Shown one piece after another: positions 35,740-47,798 of a DNA stretch of 64,000 nt. The stretch's first letter is position 1, and every line of letters starts with the position of its first letter. The stretch comes from Musa acuminata AAA Group (Eukaryota; Streptophyta; Magnoliopsida; Zingiberales; Musaceae), in the NCBI RefSeq assembly GCF_036884655.1, contig NC_088347.1, forward strand, positions 15,587,001-15,651,000, given 5' to 3'. Position numbers and translations under genes: made by a program. Under the pieces are notes generated by a model that was given only the letters and a program-made list of their open reading frames with translations, searched no databases and was not told the origin of the DNA.

Positions 35740-36509
35740 ATATATCCTAGATATGGTCATACCATAGCTTGTGGCAGGAGCACCTCAAGAAGAGTTTGCT
35801 TGATATGACAAGTATATTAGATGATTCCACTCTCGCTTAATGTTGTATGTTGGTCTCTATGACTCCTGAGTTATAGAGATAGCTTGAAAACATGGATGCT
35901 AGATCCATACTCCTGCATCTCTAAAAACTGTTTGAGGAGTAAGGAAAAACTCAACGATATGAGATATCCAAGAGACTTCCATAACAGGATGACTGAGGGG
36001 GTATCGATTTAGAACCATGTCATAAAAATGATAGAGTGGGTTGAGAAACTTATAGGTCTAAGAATGATCCTAAATGATAACTTGTGCATTGATCTTATAC
36101 TTCAATCCCTACCAGATTTTTTTTCCTAGTTTATTATAAATTTTAACATAAAAAAACTTGAGGTGACTCTCCGTGAGCCCCTCAATATATTAAGGTAGGC
36201 AGAGAGCACCATCAAGAAAGAGAAACTAGTTCTCTCGTTGGTGAGACCAAAAGGAAAAGGAAGGCTGGGAAGTCTCTTAAGAAGGGCAAGAGTAAACAAG
36301 GTAAGGCAAGTGTTGCCAAGATTGACCCAGTAAAGGACAATTGCCGGTGCTTCCATTATGACAAAAATGAGCATTGGAAAAGGAACTACAAAGAGTACCT
36401 TGCAAAAAAGGCAAAAAAAAACTTGAAGAAGCTTCAGGTACATTCATGATCAGTCTCTAATTGTCATTTTTTTGATAATGCATGAGTATTAGATACTGGT
36501 AGTGTGACT
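35740..36509 (+). pseudogene. element F gag (Tork-like copia), decayed
   Basis: Several frames with stops. Pieces typical of this gag are LQSLPDFF, ESTIKKEKLV, KKGKSKQGKASVAK and a degenerate zinc knuckle, CRCFHYDKNEHWKRNYKEYL (about 36,340-36,400), where one Cys of the CCHC is Tyr. The protease start VLDTGSVT (about 36,488-36,509) follows and is broken by the LTR insertion. Confidence 0.78.
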
Positions 36510-36566
36510 TGACACACAATCTTTTTGCTTATTATATTTTGGCATTTATCACTTTATATTGCTTGT

Positions 36567-36639
<73 letters not shown>

Positions 36640-38114
36640 ATGTCTTGGATCTGTGCAATGAGAATCAGATCGTGATGAGATCATGATAATGAGACCGATT
36701 CTCCTTTAAACACAGATCCTAAATAATCCCGGTCATAGGTTACTCGAGAGGGACATTGAGATAGTTAGACAGACTAGTGTGTTGTATACACATCCATATG
36801 ATGGATTCAGTTGGTCTCATAGCTGCTCGTGTGGGGACACTAGGGAAACAATATTGGTGCTCATTGGGGAATGAGTTCACTGATTGATTCACTTATGGAA
36901 TGATGAATGGTTAATGATGCCTTATTGTCAAACAATGATTCTGCAGTCCTAATGGTGTATCTAGTCCTTAGACTTGATACACAAAGGATGTCCTATATGA
37001 GTGCTCCACTCTTTGATACTGGACTTATAGGTTTGGATATCCCATATTTAACACAGTCGGTCATCGGAAGTGATAGTCAACCTTACGAGGGCTATTGAGT
37101 GTCGATAGAGGATCAACCACTCTCGATCTTATGAGAGGAATGTCCTATATGTTTTTGCTTAGACAAATCTCTAGCCAGGGTCATTCGGATTGAGAGAGAA
37201 AGAGTTTTCCGGGAGAATCCAATTAGAGCGAGACTCGAGTAGAAACTGTATGGGTCTGACAACACCATGCTCGGTATACGGTCTCTGGGATATTAGATGG
37301 ATAAGGGACTATAGGTATACGATAATTGAGGACAAACAGGTCCAATAGATTGGATTCCCTTGTATCGTTTAGGGATTGTGGCATTTAGCTTAGTTTGTCC
37401 GCAAAAGATGAGTCGAGTGAATTATTATAGAGATAATAATTCATTGAGCCAGAAGGAGTTCTGATAGATATGACTCACGGCCAGCTCGATATTAGGCTTA
37501 GAGGGTCACACACATATGGTAATTATTGCGACGAGTAGAGGTTCGGATATGAGATATCTGCTGAAGCTCTAATCTTATTGGATATCCAATAAGTCCCTAA
37601 ATTATTAGATCCTATGAATGAGATCCAATAAGAGCCCATGAGAGATTATTGGATAGCGATCCACTAATTTAAGAGGCTTAGATAGTTGGATGGAGATCTA
37701 ATACCCAATAAGGTAGGATCCGTTCGGGTTAAGTTGATAGAGGACCTCTATAAATAGGAGGGAACTGGTGGTCCATAGGCCAGAGCCTTTTTGGTTGCCT
37801 TCTCCTATTCTCCTCTCTCTCTCTCCACCTCAGAGCAGGTCTGGAGTTTTGAGGAGTGTCATCGTAGCCCTATTGTATGGATCACCCCTAGAGAGGAGAG
37901 CGCTTGACCTCCTTCACCCTCTCCTAGAGATCTATAGGGATTCAGGGATATACAATCTCCCTAGGTAACACAATCTCTCACACACGTGGTTTTCTATTTC
38001 GTGAAATTTTGTGCATCAATCTTCGCACGACGATGAACATATCTTTAAGAATTAGGGATTTTGTTTTATGTTCTTCCGCTGCGCATGTGATATCGTCCCC
38101 AAGATTTTCCAACA
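36510..38114 (+). mobile_element. LTR insertion in element F protease
   Basis: Splits the protease between DTGSVT and YHIYNS. It ends TTTTCCAACA at 38,114. The left limit is TGACACAC at 36,510 or TGTTATGTC at 36,636, after the TA microsatellite; no clean 5-bp target duplication is visible. Its 3' part matches element F's own LTR end at 33,460-33,628, so it is a solo LTR of the same family. A TATAAATAGG promoter-like site is at about 37,750-37,759. Confidence 0.75.
36570..36635. repeat. (AT)n microsatellite, ~33 units
   Basis: An uninterrupted run of alternating A and T of about 66 bp, a likely hot spot for length change and for assembly error. Confidence 0.95.
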
Positions 38115-39420
38115 CTTATCACATCTATAATTCATTGCAGATTCTAGCAAGGTATAGGAGATTGGCGAGAGGCGAGATGGACTTCTAGATGGGTAATGGA
38201 ACAAGAGTTGCTACTGTTGCTATTGGTGCGGTCATTTTACATCTGCCTAGTGGAGCTACCATTACATTAGATGTATGTTATTTTATTCCTTCTATTATCA
38301 AAAATATTATTTCCATTCTATGTTTGACATTAAATGGTTATAAAGTAGTTTTTGAGAATAATAGTTATTCAATTATTAAGGATGATAAGATCATCACTGG
38401 AGAGATATTGCATGATGGTTTGTTTATGCTAAACACTACTCCACATGTCATAAATGTAGGCATGTCCAAGAGGAAGCAAGATGAGGTGAACGATGCATAC
38501 CTATAGCATCGTAGGCTAGGTCACATCCATGAAGGAAGGATGGATACCTAGATCTATTCGACTATAAGTCATTTGCAACTTGTGAGCTATGCCTTCATAG
38601 AAAACTAACCAACTTTCCATTTTGTGGAACCAGAGAGAGAGCCACTGAGTTACTAGAACTCATACATAGCGATGTATGTGGTTCTATGTCAACTTAGGTC
38701 ATAGGTGGTTACTCCTACTTCATTGCTTTCACTGATGATTTCTCTAGGTATGGACATATGTACTTAATGAAGTATAATTTCGAAGCTTTTGAGAGATTCG
38801 GGGAATACAAAAATGAAGTTGAGAACCAAACTAGAAAGAATATTAAGACTCTTTGATCAGATCGAGGAGGCGAGTACTTAAGTACGAAGTTCACCCAATT
38901 CCTCAAGGACTATGGGATTCTGTCCCAATGGACACCTCCTTATATACAATAGCTTAAGGGTGTATCAGAAAGGAGGAATCATATGTTATTAGATATGGTA
39001 CGGTCCATGATGAGTATTACTGACCTACTTGTTTCATTCTAGGGATATGCCCTAGAGATTGTAGCTTACCTTCTGAACAGAGTTCCATTTAAATCCGTAG
39101 TGTCTATACCATATAAGATATGAAAAGTGAAGAAACCTGATCTTAAGATTATTAAGATTTGGGGCTGTCCTGCCCACGTTAAAAGACACGATCCTGATAA
39201 GTTGGAATCTAGGACGAAATGATGCAAGTTCGTGGGATACCCTAAGGAAACTTATGGTTATTATTTCTATTATTCCAAGGACCAAAAGGTTCTTATTGCT
39301 AAAAGAGCAGTATTTCTTGAGAAAGAACATATTCTTGGTGGAGATAGTGGGAGCATGATAGAATTGAGCGAGGTTAGAGAACCTAGCTCAGACACCATTC
39401 TGGAGATTAAGCTTGTTTAG
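38115..39420 (+). pseudogene. element F protease and integrase, decayed
   Basis: Resumes at YHIYNSLQ, then MGNGTRVATVAIGAV and the pre-integrase region (HRRLGHIHEGRM). Integrase pieces include LIHSDVCGSMS, FIAFTDDFSRYGHMY, SDRGGEYLS and GVSERRNHMLLDMVRSMM, then WGCPAHVKRHDPDKLESRT and the characteristic KFVGYPKETYGYYFY. The D-D-E positions are recognisable. Multiple stops and frame changes make it inactive. Confidence 0.85.
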
Positions 39421-39878
39421 GTACCTAACACATAAGTTCCAATTTTGTATAGGTTTGGTAATTGTCATATCCTCCTGATAGATATGTAGGACATATTAGT
39501 GGAGATGAAACTTTGGATGCTAATTCTCAGACCTACGAGGAGGCTATTATCAACATAGACTCCGGGAATTGGCTAAACGCCATGAATTTTGAGATGAAAT
39601 TCATGTACTCTAACAAGATTTGAAATATTGTTGGTGCACCTGAGGGTATCATACATCGGTTGTAAATGGATCTTCAAGAAGAAGATTAGAGTAGATAGAA
39701 TGGTTGAGACCTATAAGGCAAGGCTAGTGCCTAAGGGGTATTGTCAAAGGCAAGGTGTTGACTATGATAAAACCTTTGCACTTGTAGCTTTGCTAAAATC
39801 CATCCAAATTTTATTGGCTATTGTAATACATTATAATTATGAGATCTGACAAATAGATGTGAAAATTATGTTCCTCAA
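39421..39878 (+). pseudogene. element F reverse transcriptase, N-terminal part
   Basis: Recognisable pieces are INIDSGNWLNAMNFEM, CKWIFKKKI and ARLVPKGYCQRQGVDYDKTF, then IDVKIMFLN, which is split by element G right after FL. The reading continues at 45,684 (NLEEEVYM). Confidence 0.85.
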
Positions 39879-40255
39879 TGATAGAACCCTAGTAGATTCT
39901 AAGCTTGGGGTTGATCTCTTTAGGGGATCGGCCTCCTTGGAACTCTATAGGGGTTTCTTCCTCCAAGTTGTTGCTCAAAGGCTGCTAAGAAGATTCATCT
40001 ATTGCTTGTCAAAAGAGGATGAATATATGACTATTTATAGGGCTTCTAAACCTCAACTCCTAATAGGACGCCTACTCAAGACTCTTACTTATAACTAACA
40101 ACTAATAAGACTCCTGCTTTAAGAAGCAAGCTCCCAACTAACCCTAACCCTAACCAACCTCTTCACCTCTTTAATAGGGGTCGGCTAGGTAGATTTTACA
40201 TGAATGTCCCTTTCAATAAAATTCAATTAGGACTCTCCTAGCTAGAGTCCTAACA
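39879..40255 (-). repeat. element G 3' LTR
   Basis: 377 bp; plus strand TGATAGAACCC to GAGTCCTAACA. It has an ACTATTTATAGGG promoter-like site and the same length as the partner LTR. It contains a short CCTAACCCTAACC run that is not telomeric. Confidence 0.9.
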
Positions 40256-40289
40256 GACCCGTCCTCTTTAAATCAGCCTTGTCCTCGAG

Positions 40290-41532
40290 GCTGATGATTC
40301 TTGAATTCTAGGAATTTGATCTTCAAGTCGTCATAGTTCTCCCAAGTGGCATCTTCTACTAGTAGGTTTGCCCACTATATTAGTACTTCAGTAGTGGGTC
40401 GTCGTCATCGAGTCACGATCCGTCGATCAATAATGGCACTCGGCTGGGTCTGGTGTTCTCCTTGGGTAGTCATATTTGGTAGATGGCTTTGGGCTGTCTC
40501 GTATTGTCCCAGCTTTAGCTGTAAACACGACACATGGAAGACTGGATGGATTCGAGAGCTAGCGGGTAAGTCCAATCTGTATGCTACCACTCCATATGTG
40601 CTCTAAAATTTGGTAGGGTCTATAGAACCGAGATGAAAGCTTCATAGATGCTCTGGCCTGGATTGATGTTTGCTTGTTTGGCTGGAGTCGTAGGAAGACC
40701 CAATCTCCTACTGAAAATTCTCTTTCATCTTTGTGTTGATCATATTGTTGTTTCATCTTTGCTTGGGTTGTAGTGAGATTATCTTTTAGTAACTTCAACA
40801 TTTTGTCTCTATCCTGTAGTTCCCTATCTACTTGTTCTACTTTAGAGGTACCCAACACATATTTTGGGATCACAGGGGGAGGTCGGCCATAACAGCCTCA
40901 TAGGGAGTACATTTTGTGGATGAACGATAAGTTGTATTATACCACCACTCGACCCAGGGAAGCCACTTTGTCCACTCTTTTGGCTGGTTACTGGTGAAGC
41001 ATATGAGGTATGTCTCCAAGCACCTGTTCACCACTTCAGTCTGGCCATCAGTGTATGGGTGATATGCCGCACTCATTTTCAATTTGGTGCCCTGCATTTG
41101 GAATAACTCTGTCCAAAATCTGCTTGTGAAGACCCTATCATGATCACTTATAATAGATCTCGGCATTCCATACAATTTTACAATATTCTCCATAAAGATT
41201 CGAGCAATACTAGAAGCAGTGTTGGGATTACGAACAGCGCAAAAGTGAGCATACTTTGTAAGGCGATCAACCACGACAAGAATTGTACTTTTTCTTTGTG
41301 ATGAGGGAAGCCCTTTGATGAAGTCCATATTGAGTCCGGGACAGGTAAAGGTTGCAGCTTTCCAAGGTTCACTATTGTCTCGCCTTTATGTCGTTGATGT
41401 ACATCACATTGTGCTACAAATTTAGTAATAGTATTTTTCATCCCTACCAAATAAAAAATTTACTTAATTCTCTTATAGGTTCTAAGTAACTTGGAGTAAC
41501 TAGCCGCAGGTATGGAATGCATCTCTTGAAGG
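40290..41532 (-). pseudogene. element G integrase and chromodomain-like C terminus
   Basis: From the minus-strand start at about 41,530: degenerate H2C2 zinc finger (FVAQCDVHQRHKGE), MDFIKGLP with the first Asp, IISDHDRVFTSRFW with the second Asp, and YHPYTDGQTEVVNRCLE with the Glu. Then VGDWVFLRLQP and SRIHPVFHVSCLQLKLGQ, and a chromodomain-like tail with DATWENYDDLK. Frameshifts occur at about 41,320, 40,870 and 40,590. The upstream part is cut by element H at 41,533. Confidence 0.9.
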
Positions 41533-43067
41533 TGTTAGGATCGGAGTGGCACTGAGAGGGGGGGGGGGTGGGTGACTTGGTGAAAGTAGCTCGAGTAAAG
41601 TGAGAAGATGAAAATCAGAAGCTTGCTACTATATAATAATGGTTTCAGAAAGATAAATACTCACACATTCAAGGGACACACCAATTTAAAGTGGTTCGGT
41701 CAAAATGACCTATATCCACTTGCGAAGCCTTCTTTGATGGGGCTCCCAACTTCCACTAGCAAATCACTTTAAAGGGGAAGGACAAATACTCCTCTTACAA
41801 CCTTTTACAAGTGGTTCACACTCTTACAAATTTTCAATGAGAAAGAAGGAGGTGAACACTCAAGCAATTGAAAACAAGACTTGCTAAAGACTTTGCTAAG
41901 GCTTTAACTCAATCTCTAACTTCTCAAAGGTTGTATTCTCTGCTGAGAATTGAGAGGTATTTATAGACCCTAAGAGGATTCAAATTTGGGCTCCAAATTT
42001 TAAATTTTCTTGGGTTCCCGATGCTGGCGGTGCCACCGCCTGCCAATGTCTGACATTGACAGTGTACTAGCGGTGCCACCACCTAGTCCGGCGGTGCCAT
42101 CGTCGGACCTCTCGGGTGTTGTGCGGTGCCACCGCTAGAACTCTCAGGATCTGGGCAGTGCCATTACCCAATCTAGTGGTGCCACCGCCTAGACTATTTC
42201 AACTCAATAGTTGGGCTCCGAACTTAGCCCAAACCAGTATGAACTTGGGCCCAATTGGCCCCTAACCGGGTTATAGAATTAATCCTTAATCCTAACCCTA
42301 ATTATATATAAACTACAAAATTAAGACATAGTCCTAAGCAAGCATTTAACCGACAACGTCGAGTTTCCTTTCGACGAACTTCCGGCGGACTTCTGATACA
42401 CCCTCGGATTTCTTTCAGCGGACTCCCAACAAGCTCCCGGTCTTGTGGCGAGTTCAACGAGTCTTTGGCAAGTAGCCGATCCTTCTCGGTGATCTCCGTG
42501 AACCTCCGACGATCTCTCCGGTGGACTTTCGAAAACTTCGACAAGTCCCGGATTTCCTCTTGGTTGGTTCCGACAGCATCTCCGACGAATCTTCGGACTC
42601 TCAAATACCCATCAAACTTGACTCCGGTAGACTTGTTTTATGTCTTCAAGCTATCGTAGTTAATCCTACACAAGTAAAGCAAAACTTTGATCTAGACAAT
42701 TACTCCTAAGAAATCAAGTTGTCCGGCATGTCATTTGTCCCTCGACGCTTCGTTCGATTCTTTGGCGCCTCGTCCCCTCTTGTGGCCTATTACCCAATCG
42801 GCCAGTTGACTCTGCAACTCCAATATCATTGACGCAATACCCGCTCTTCTTGGCCCGATGCCCGAATCCATAGCCCGAAGCCTTCTATCGATACGTCGAC
42901 TGATCCACTGGCCTGACGTCCAATCTTTTGACATGTTCGTTTAGCACAATATGATTTTCCTGCTTTAATTATGTCATCCTGATCGAAGCATCACGCGTCA
43001 CTCAAAATGCAGATTAAATCATAAACATATATCAAGTGGTTTCATCATCAAAATACGAGATTCAACA
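41533..43067 (-). mobile_element. element H: Sirevirus 3' LTR, reverse orientation
   Basis: 1,535 bp; minus strand TGTTGAATCTCGT to GATCCTAACA. It aligns with the LTR of element B over its whole length. It has an 11-base C tract next to CTCTCAGTGCC at the end and palindromic modules at 42,020-42,190 (GGCGGTGCCACCGCC type). A 5' LTR is not present. Confidence 0.9.
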
Positions 43068-44058
43068 ATCTTCCCCTTTTTGATGATGACAACCACTTGA
43101 TGACGGAGTTAACCTTAACTCTCGGAGTTTAAACAAACTCCCCCTATCAATATGCCATATTGATAGAACCTTGAATTCAAGCTGAATTTAAGTCATTGCA
43201 AATATTCATCATGAATATTTACAACACGTCATCATGTATAACATGATCATACTTCTCCCCCTTTGTCATCAACAAAAAGGAGAAGTGTCACTTTCTATGT
43301 GTTTGAGATATAAAGTTCAATACATTGCATGAAAAAATATAGTGTTAAATTTTATCATCAATCAATCGAGCAATTAAAGATGTGCAAGTTTAGCATGTTT
43401 GCTTTTCTTGAGATAGTAACTGTTTGCTTCTCTTTAGACTACAAGCTAGCAATTTTTATGATATGCAAGTTTTGCTACATGTAAGCTAGCAAAACTTTGA
43501 AAGCAAATGCAAGATAGCTTTCTTGTGTAAGCTCATGATTCTTGCTTCCTATTGCAATGTGCAAGTTGCAAGTTTTTGAAATATCCAAGTTCAACACATT
43601 GCATAATTAATATAATCTCCTAGTTTTATCATCATGTAATTTTGCTATCATCATAGATATGCAAGGTAGTATGATAGCAATTTCTACAACATACAAGCTA
43701 GCAAATTTTACAACATTTTTAGAACATGCAAGCTAGCAGTTTTGAGATGTTCAAGAAAGCATCCCTTGCTTCTTGAAATATGCAAGTTTGCTAGATGTGC
43801 AAGTTAGCATGTTTTGCTTCTTGAGATAGACAAGATTGCACATTTGGTATGCAAATTGATAGTATGTAAGTTATCAACTTTTACATATAAAAAGTTAGCA
43901 AAAATATGTGCAAGATGGACTATTTTGCCTCTTTTCAAAATATGTAACTTGGCACATATTGCTTATTTGAGATTTGCAAGATAGCACTTTTGCTTGAGAT
44001 TACAAGATAGCATTTCTTGCTTTTGAGATGAGCAAACTAATAAGTTTTGCCCCTTTTT
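43068..44058 (-). other. element H 3' non-coding region
   Basis: Terminal polypurine tract on the minus strand (AAAAAGGGGAAGAT) followed upstream by an internal motif at 43,253-43,283 (GATGACAAAGGGGGAGAA). The rest is filled with short words like GCAAGCTAGCAA, which also fill elements J and L. It ends at about 44,058 against gypsy gag, so the remainder of H is missing. Confidence 0.8.
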
Positions 44059-44343
44059 ACGAAAGCAACATTCGGCATGCGAAATCCACCCTATCGGGTC
44101 TCCTTCCCATCGCGGGAAGGCCACCCTCATGCATGGCTGAAGCATGTCTATGGGCTATCTCTCCTTCAATGGAGGCCTCTCTGAACTCTCTTCTTGTTGA
44201 AATTTGGTAGGACTCGGCGGTTGTCCAATTTTGAATTCTGCAAACAAAGCACGTAATTTGTCCTCCTAGCACGATTCAAGCCACGATTCAATCCGAGATT
44301 CTCATACTTCAAATTTGGCATCAATTGGATCTTGTGAAGCCAT
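44059..44343 (-). pseudogene. element G gag, N-terminal part
   Basis: Starts at ATG 44,343 (MASQDPIDAKFE). It continues with three stops to LRALFAEFKIGQ and the gypsy gag signature VAFPRWEGDPIGWISHAE, ending at the H junction. Only about 95 codons remain. Confidence 0.8.
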
Positions 44344-45306
44344 AGCATATACCTGTATATCATATATTTCCCAATCTTTTTTTTGTTGATGGGTTAATGA
44401 CATGGGGTGGTGGAATTTAGAAAAATTGAGGATCACGGAAAGGTACTATAGTAGATTTTTACGTCTAAAGTGTAGCAGCTTGGACGTAAAAGGTTAGTAG
44501 TTTATATTGAGAATTTTTTAACAAAACTAAAGGGAAATCCACTATTAGGAAGTCTCAAAGCTGTCATAAAAATTTTGTAGAGATTTGGATAGAAAAAAAA
44601 TAGTAGCAAGATCAAATAAACTATGCTATGTGGCTGGAATTCTACAATGCATCTAGCAGCTTGGACGTAAAAGATCAGTAGTTTATATTGGGAATTTTTT
44701 GATTAAACTAAAGAAATATCTACTGTTAGGAAGTGTTAAAGATATCATAAAAATTTTATAGAGATTTGGAAAGAAAAAATGTAGTAGCAAGATCAAACAA
44801 GTTGTGTTATGCGGTTGGAATTCTGCAGTGCATCTAGTCGTTTGGACATAAAAGATCAGTAGTTTATATTGGGAATTTTTTTACAAAACTAAATGAAAAT
44901 CTTCTGTTAAGAAGTGTCAAAGCTTTCATAAAAATTTTATAGAGATTTGGATAGAAAAAGTACAGTAGTAAGATCAAAAAATCTGTGCTATGCGGTTGGA
45001 ATTTTGTAGTGCGATCTTTCATCGTAGAGAGAAACTTTGCAACGAAAAATTTATGCAGCAATATAGGAACAATTTTTTTAGATTTTTGAATAAAGATAAC
45101 TAAATTACAGTAGTAGTAAGGTAGGAAACTAGAACTTGTTGCAATTCATGGGGAGATCAAAGGATGATCCGTGGTGGTGGAGATGACGACAAAATTCAGT
45201 GATGATATTTTAAGCAATTGTAGGAATTGCTTTGGGTGGCTGTGGAGGGCTGATGGATGGCTATGGAAGGGTAGCGAGATGCCAAGAATGCTGCTATGAA
45301 ATTAAG
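44344..45306 (-). other. element G 5' leader with tandem repeats
   Basis: Non-coding leader between the 5' LTR and gag. It holds three ~181-bp repeats (separate entry). I could not identify the tRNA that primes it: the bases after the LTR on the minus strand (CTTAATTTCATAGCAGC) do not match the Met-tRNA complement. Confidence 0.6.
44474..45013. repeat. ~181-bp tandem repeat, three copies
   Basis: Copies start at 44,474, 44,655 and 44,836 with AGCAGCTTGGACGTAAAAG or a near variant. Each has TAGTTTATATTG, CATAAAAATTTT, GAGATTTGGA and a final GGTTGGAATTCTG-like word. They differ by scattered substitutions. Confidence 0.92.
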
Positions 45307-45683
45307 TGATAGAACCCTAGTGGATTCTAAGCTTGGGGTTGATCTCTTTAGGGGATCGACCTCCTTGGAACTCTATAGGGGTTCCTTCCTCCAAGTTGCT
45401 GCTCAAAGGCTGCTAAGAAGATTCATCTATTGCTTATCAAAAGAGAATGAATACATAACTATTTATAGGGCTTCTAAACCCCAACTCCTAATAGGACTCC
45501 TACTCAAGACTCTTACTTCTAACCATCTCCTAATAAGACTCCTACTCTATCAAGCAACCTTCCAACTAACCCTAACCCTAGCCGGCCTCTTCACCTCTTT
45601 AATAAGGGTTGGCTTGGTAGGTTTTACATGAATGTCCCTTTCAATAAAATTTAATTAGGACTCTCCTAGTTAGAGTCCTAACA
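45307..45683 (-). repeat. element G 5' LTR
   Basis: 377 bp, very similar to the left LTR with only scattered substitutions, which makes G one of the younger insertions. The target copy CTCAA follows. Confidence 0.9.
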
Positions 45684-46213
45684 CTCAACAACAACCTCGA
45701 GGAGGAGGTGTATATGATATAGCTTGAGAGATTTGTGTCTAAGCAGAGTCCAAATAGGTGTGCAGACTGCTTAAGTCCATTTATGGACTAAAATAGGCTT
45801 CCCAAAGTTGGAACATAAGATTTGATGAGGCGATAGGATCTTATGACTTCGTTAAGAAAGAAAATGAGCCTTATATATATAAGAAGGTAAGTGAGAGCGC
45901 TATCACCTTCTTGGTGTTATATGTAGATGACATCATAATCATTGGGAATGATATAGGAATGCTCTCCACAATAAAGGCTTGGCTATCTAGACACTTCTCC
46001 ATGAAGGACTTGGGGGAAATATCCTATATTTTGGAGATTCAAATCTATAGAGATAGATTCAAGAGGATGATTGACTTATCTCATTTAAGGAACATAGACT
46101 CTATTGTCAAAAGATTTGATATGAAAAATTTCAAGAGAGGTCTCATATCGATGAGACATGAAATTTCACTTTCTCGGAGTATATCCTCAAAAAATCCTGA
46201 AGAAAGGGCAAAC
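45684..46213 (+). pseudogene. element F reverse transcriptase, central part with YVDD
   Basis: Picks up exactly where 39,878 stops (FL + N...NLEEEVYM). The catalytic VLYVDDIIIIGND lies at about 45,914-45,950, followed by FSMKDLGEISYILEIQIYRD. Stops before and a frameshift within. It ends at CAAAC (46,209-46,213), the target of solo LTR I. Confidence 0.87.
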
Positions 46214-47798
46214 TGTTTGGAACAAGTCGGCACTAAGAGAGGGGGTGAATTAGTGCAGCGGTAAAATCATCGATTTTGAAAAATTCTCGTACGATTAAAA
46301 TTGATCTCGGAAAGATGCTTAACTTTGAAACGTTTGCAAAAATGTAATGAGCAAATAAAGTAAGTAAATTAGTTTGTAATATGAGAATTAAAAGTAGAAC
46401 AAAAATACAAACTAATTTATAGTGGTTCGATCGTCGTGACCTACATCCACTCCATTGATTCCCCTTCCGTCGAGACCATCGGTATCCACTAACGATCTTC
46501 TTTTAACCGGCGAAGATCAACTACCCTTTTACAACCCTTTTCTCCTTTTCATAGGTTTAGGAGACAACCTTTACACCCCTTTCACTCCTCTCTAAAACTA
46601 TACTAACACTTAGAGCTTTTAAAGAAGTTCTCATAAGATTACAATAGAGTTTTTCTACTTTTTTTCACTCAATTCTTGTGTGAGTTAACTAGGGATGAGA
46701 GGGGTATTTATAGGCCTCAAGTGGATTCAAACTTGGAGCCTAAAAAGATCTCATCCCGGGTTTCCCGGGTCCTGGTGGTACCACTAATTGTGCTGGGCGG
46801 TACTATTGGCTGCTGCACTGATACTAGGTGGTACCATCGCTTGGGAGACTGTGTCTAGGTGGTACCACTGCCCTGACTAGTGGTACCACCGCCTGACAGT
46901 CTCGGAGACTAAGTCTAGGCAGTACCACCGCCCAGACTGATGGTACCACTGCCTGACATAGTTTCGGAGACCATGCCACGATGATTCAACCTGTTGGGTC
47001 ACTGTTTGGGCCTTTCACTTAGCCTAACATTGCCTAACCTTGGGCCTAATTGGCCCCTAACTGAGTTGGCTCAATTCTAACCCAATTATGTGCTAACTAC
47101 TAAATTTAAGGTATACACTAAGCTAAATAAGTCTAGTAAGTCTAGGTTTGTTCCGGCGAGCTTCCAGCGAACTTCCGACGATCTCTCGGTAATATTCCAA
47201 CGGACTCCCGACAAGCTCTTGAACTTCACGATGATCTTCTTGGCGAGTTCCAATGAGCTTCTTTGGCAAGCTCCTAGACTTCTCGATCAATTCCGACAGA
47301 ACTTCCGATGAACTCTCGAACTCCCAACAAAATCTCTTTCTTGACTCCGAGACTTCCTTTTGCTTTATATCTTGCTATTGTAGTTAATCTTGCACACTTA
47401 AAATCTACTTTGATCTAGACAATTATTACAAGGCTTAAATCAAATATTATCCGGCATGTCATTGGTTCATCGATGCTTCGTCCGATTTTTCGGTGCATCG
47501 TCCTCTCTTACGGCCTATTGCCAAATCGGCTAGTTGACCTCCACAACTCCGATTTTCTTGGCGTAATTTTTGCTGTTCTTGGCCCGATGCCAGAACTCAT
47601 GGCCCAAAGCCTTTTACCGATACATCGACCAATCCTTCGGCTCAACATCCAATCTTCTGACATGTTTCTCTCTGGCCCAACATGATTCTTCCTGCTTTAA
47701 TTGTCTCTTCCTAATTGAAGCTTCCCGCATCACTCAAAACGTAAATTAAATCACAAACACTATCAATTGGTTTCATCATCAAAATCTGAGATTCAACA
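46214..47798 (-). mobile_element. element I: solo Sirevirus-type LTR, reverse orientation
   Basis: 1,585 bp; minus strand TGTTGAATCTCAG to a degenerate GTTCCAAACA. It is flanked by perfect CAAAC copies (46,209-46,213 and 47,799-47,803) with no internal sequence, the signature of LTR-LTR recombination. It contains TAGGTGGTACCA-type modules and the near-palindrome AGTCTCGGAGACT (about 46,898-46,910). Confidence 0.92.

Larger units (their letters stand above)
39879..45683 (-). mobile_element. element G: Ty3/gypsy retrotransposon (chromodomain type), internally replaced by element H
   Basis: Two 377-bp LTRs (39,879-40,255 and 45,307-45,683) flanked by perfect CTCAA duplications (39,874-39,878 and 45,684-45,688). 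The coding parts read on the minus strand, so the right LTR is 5'. Gag (44,059-44,343) and integrase plus chromodomain-like tail (40,290-41,532) remain; protease, RT and RNase H are absent. Between them lies partial Sirevirus H. A polypurine tract (minus-strand AAAGAGGACGGGTC) abuts the left LTR. Confidence 0.9.

Noticed and set aside
40135..40160. CCTAACCCTAACC run resembling a telomere repeat
   Set aside because: Only two to three units, not the usual plant TTTAGGG type, and part of the LTR of element G, present in both copies.
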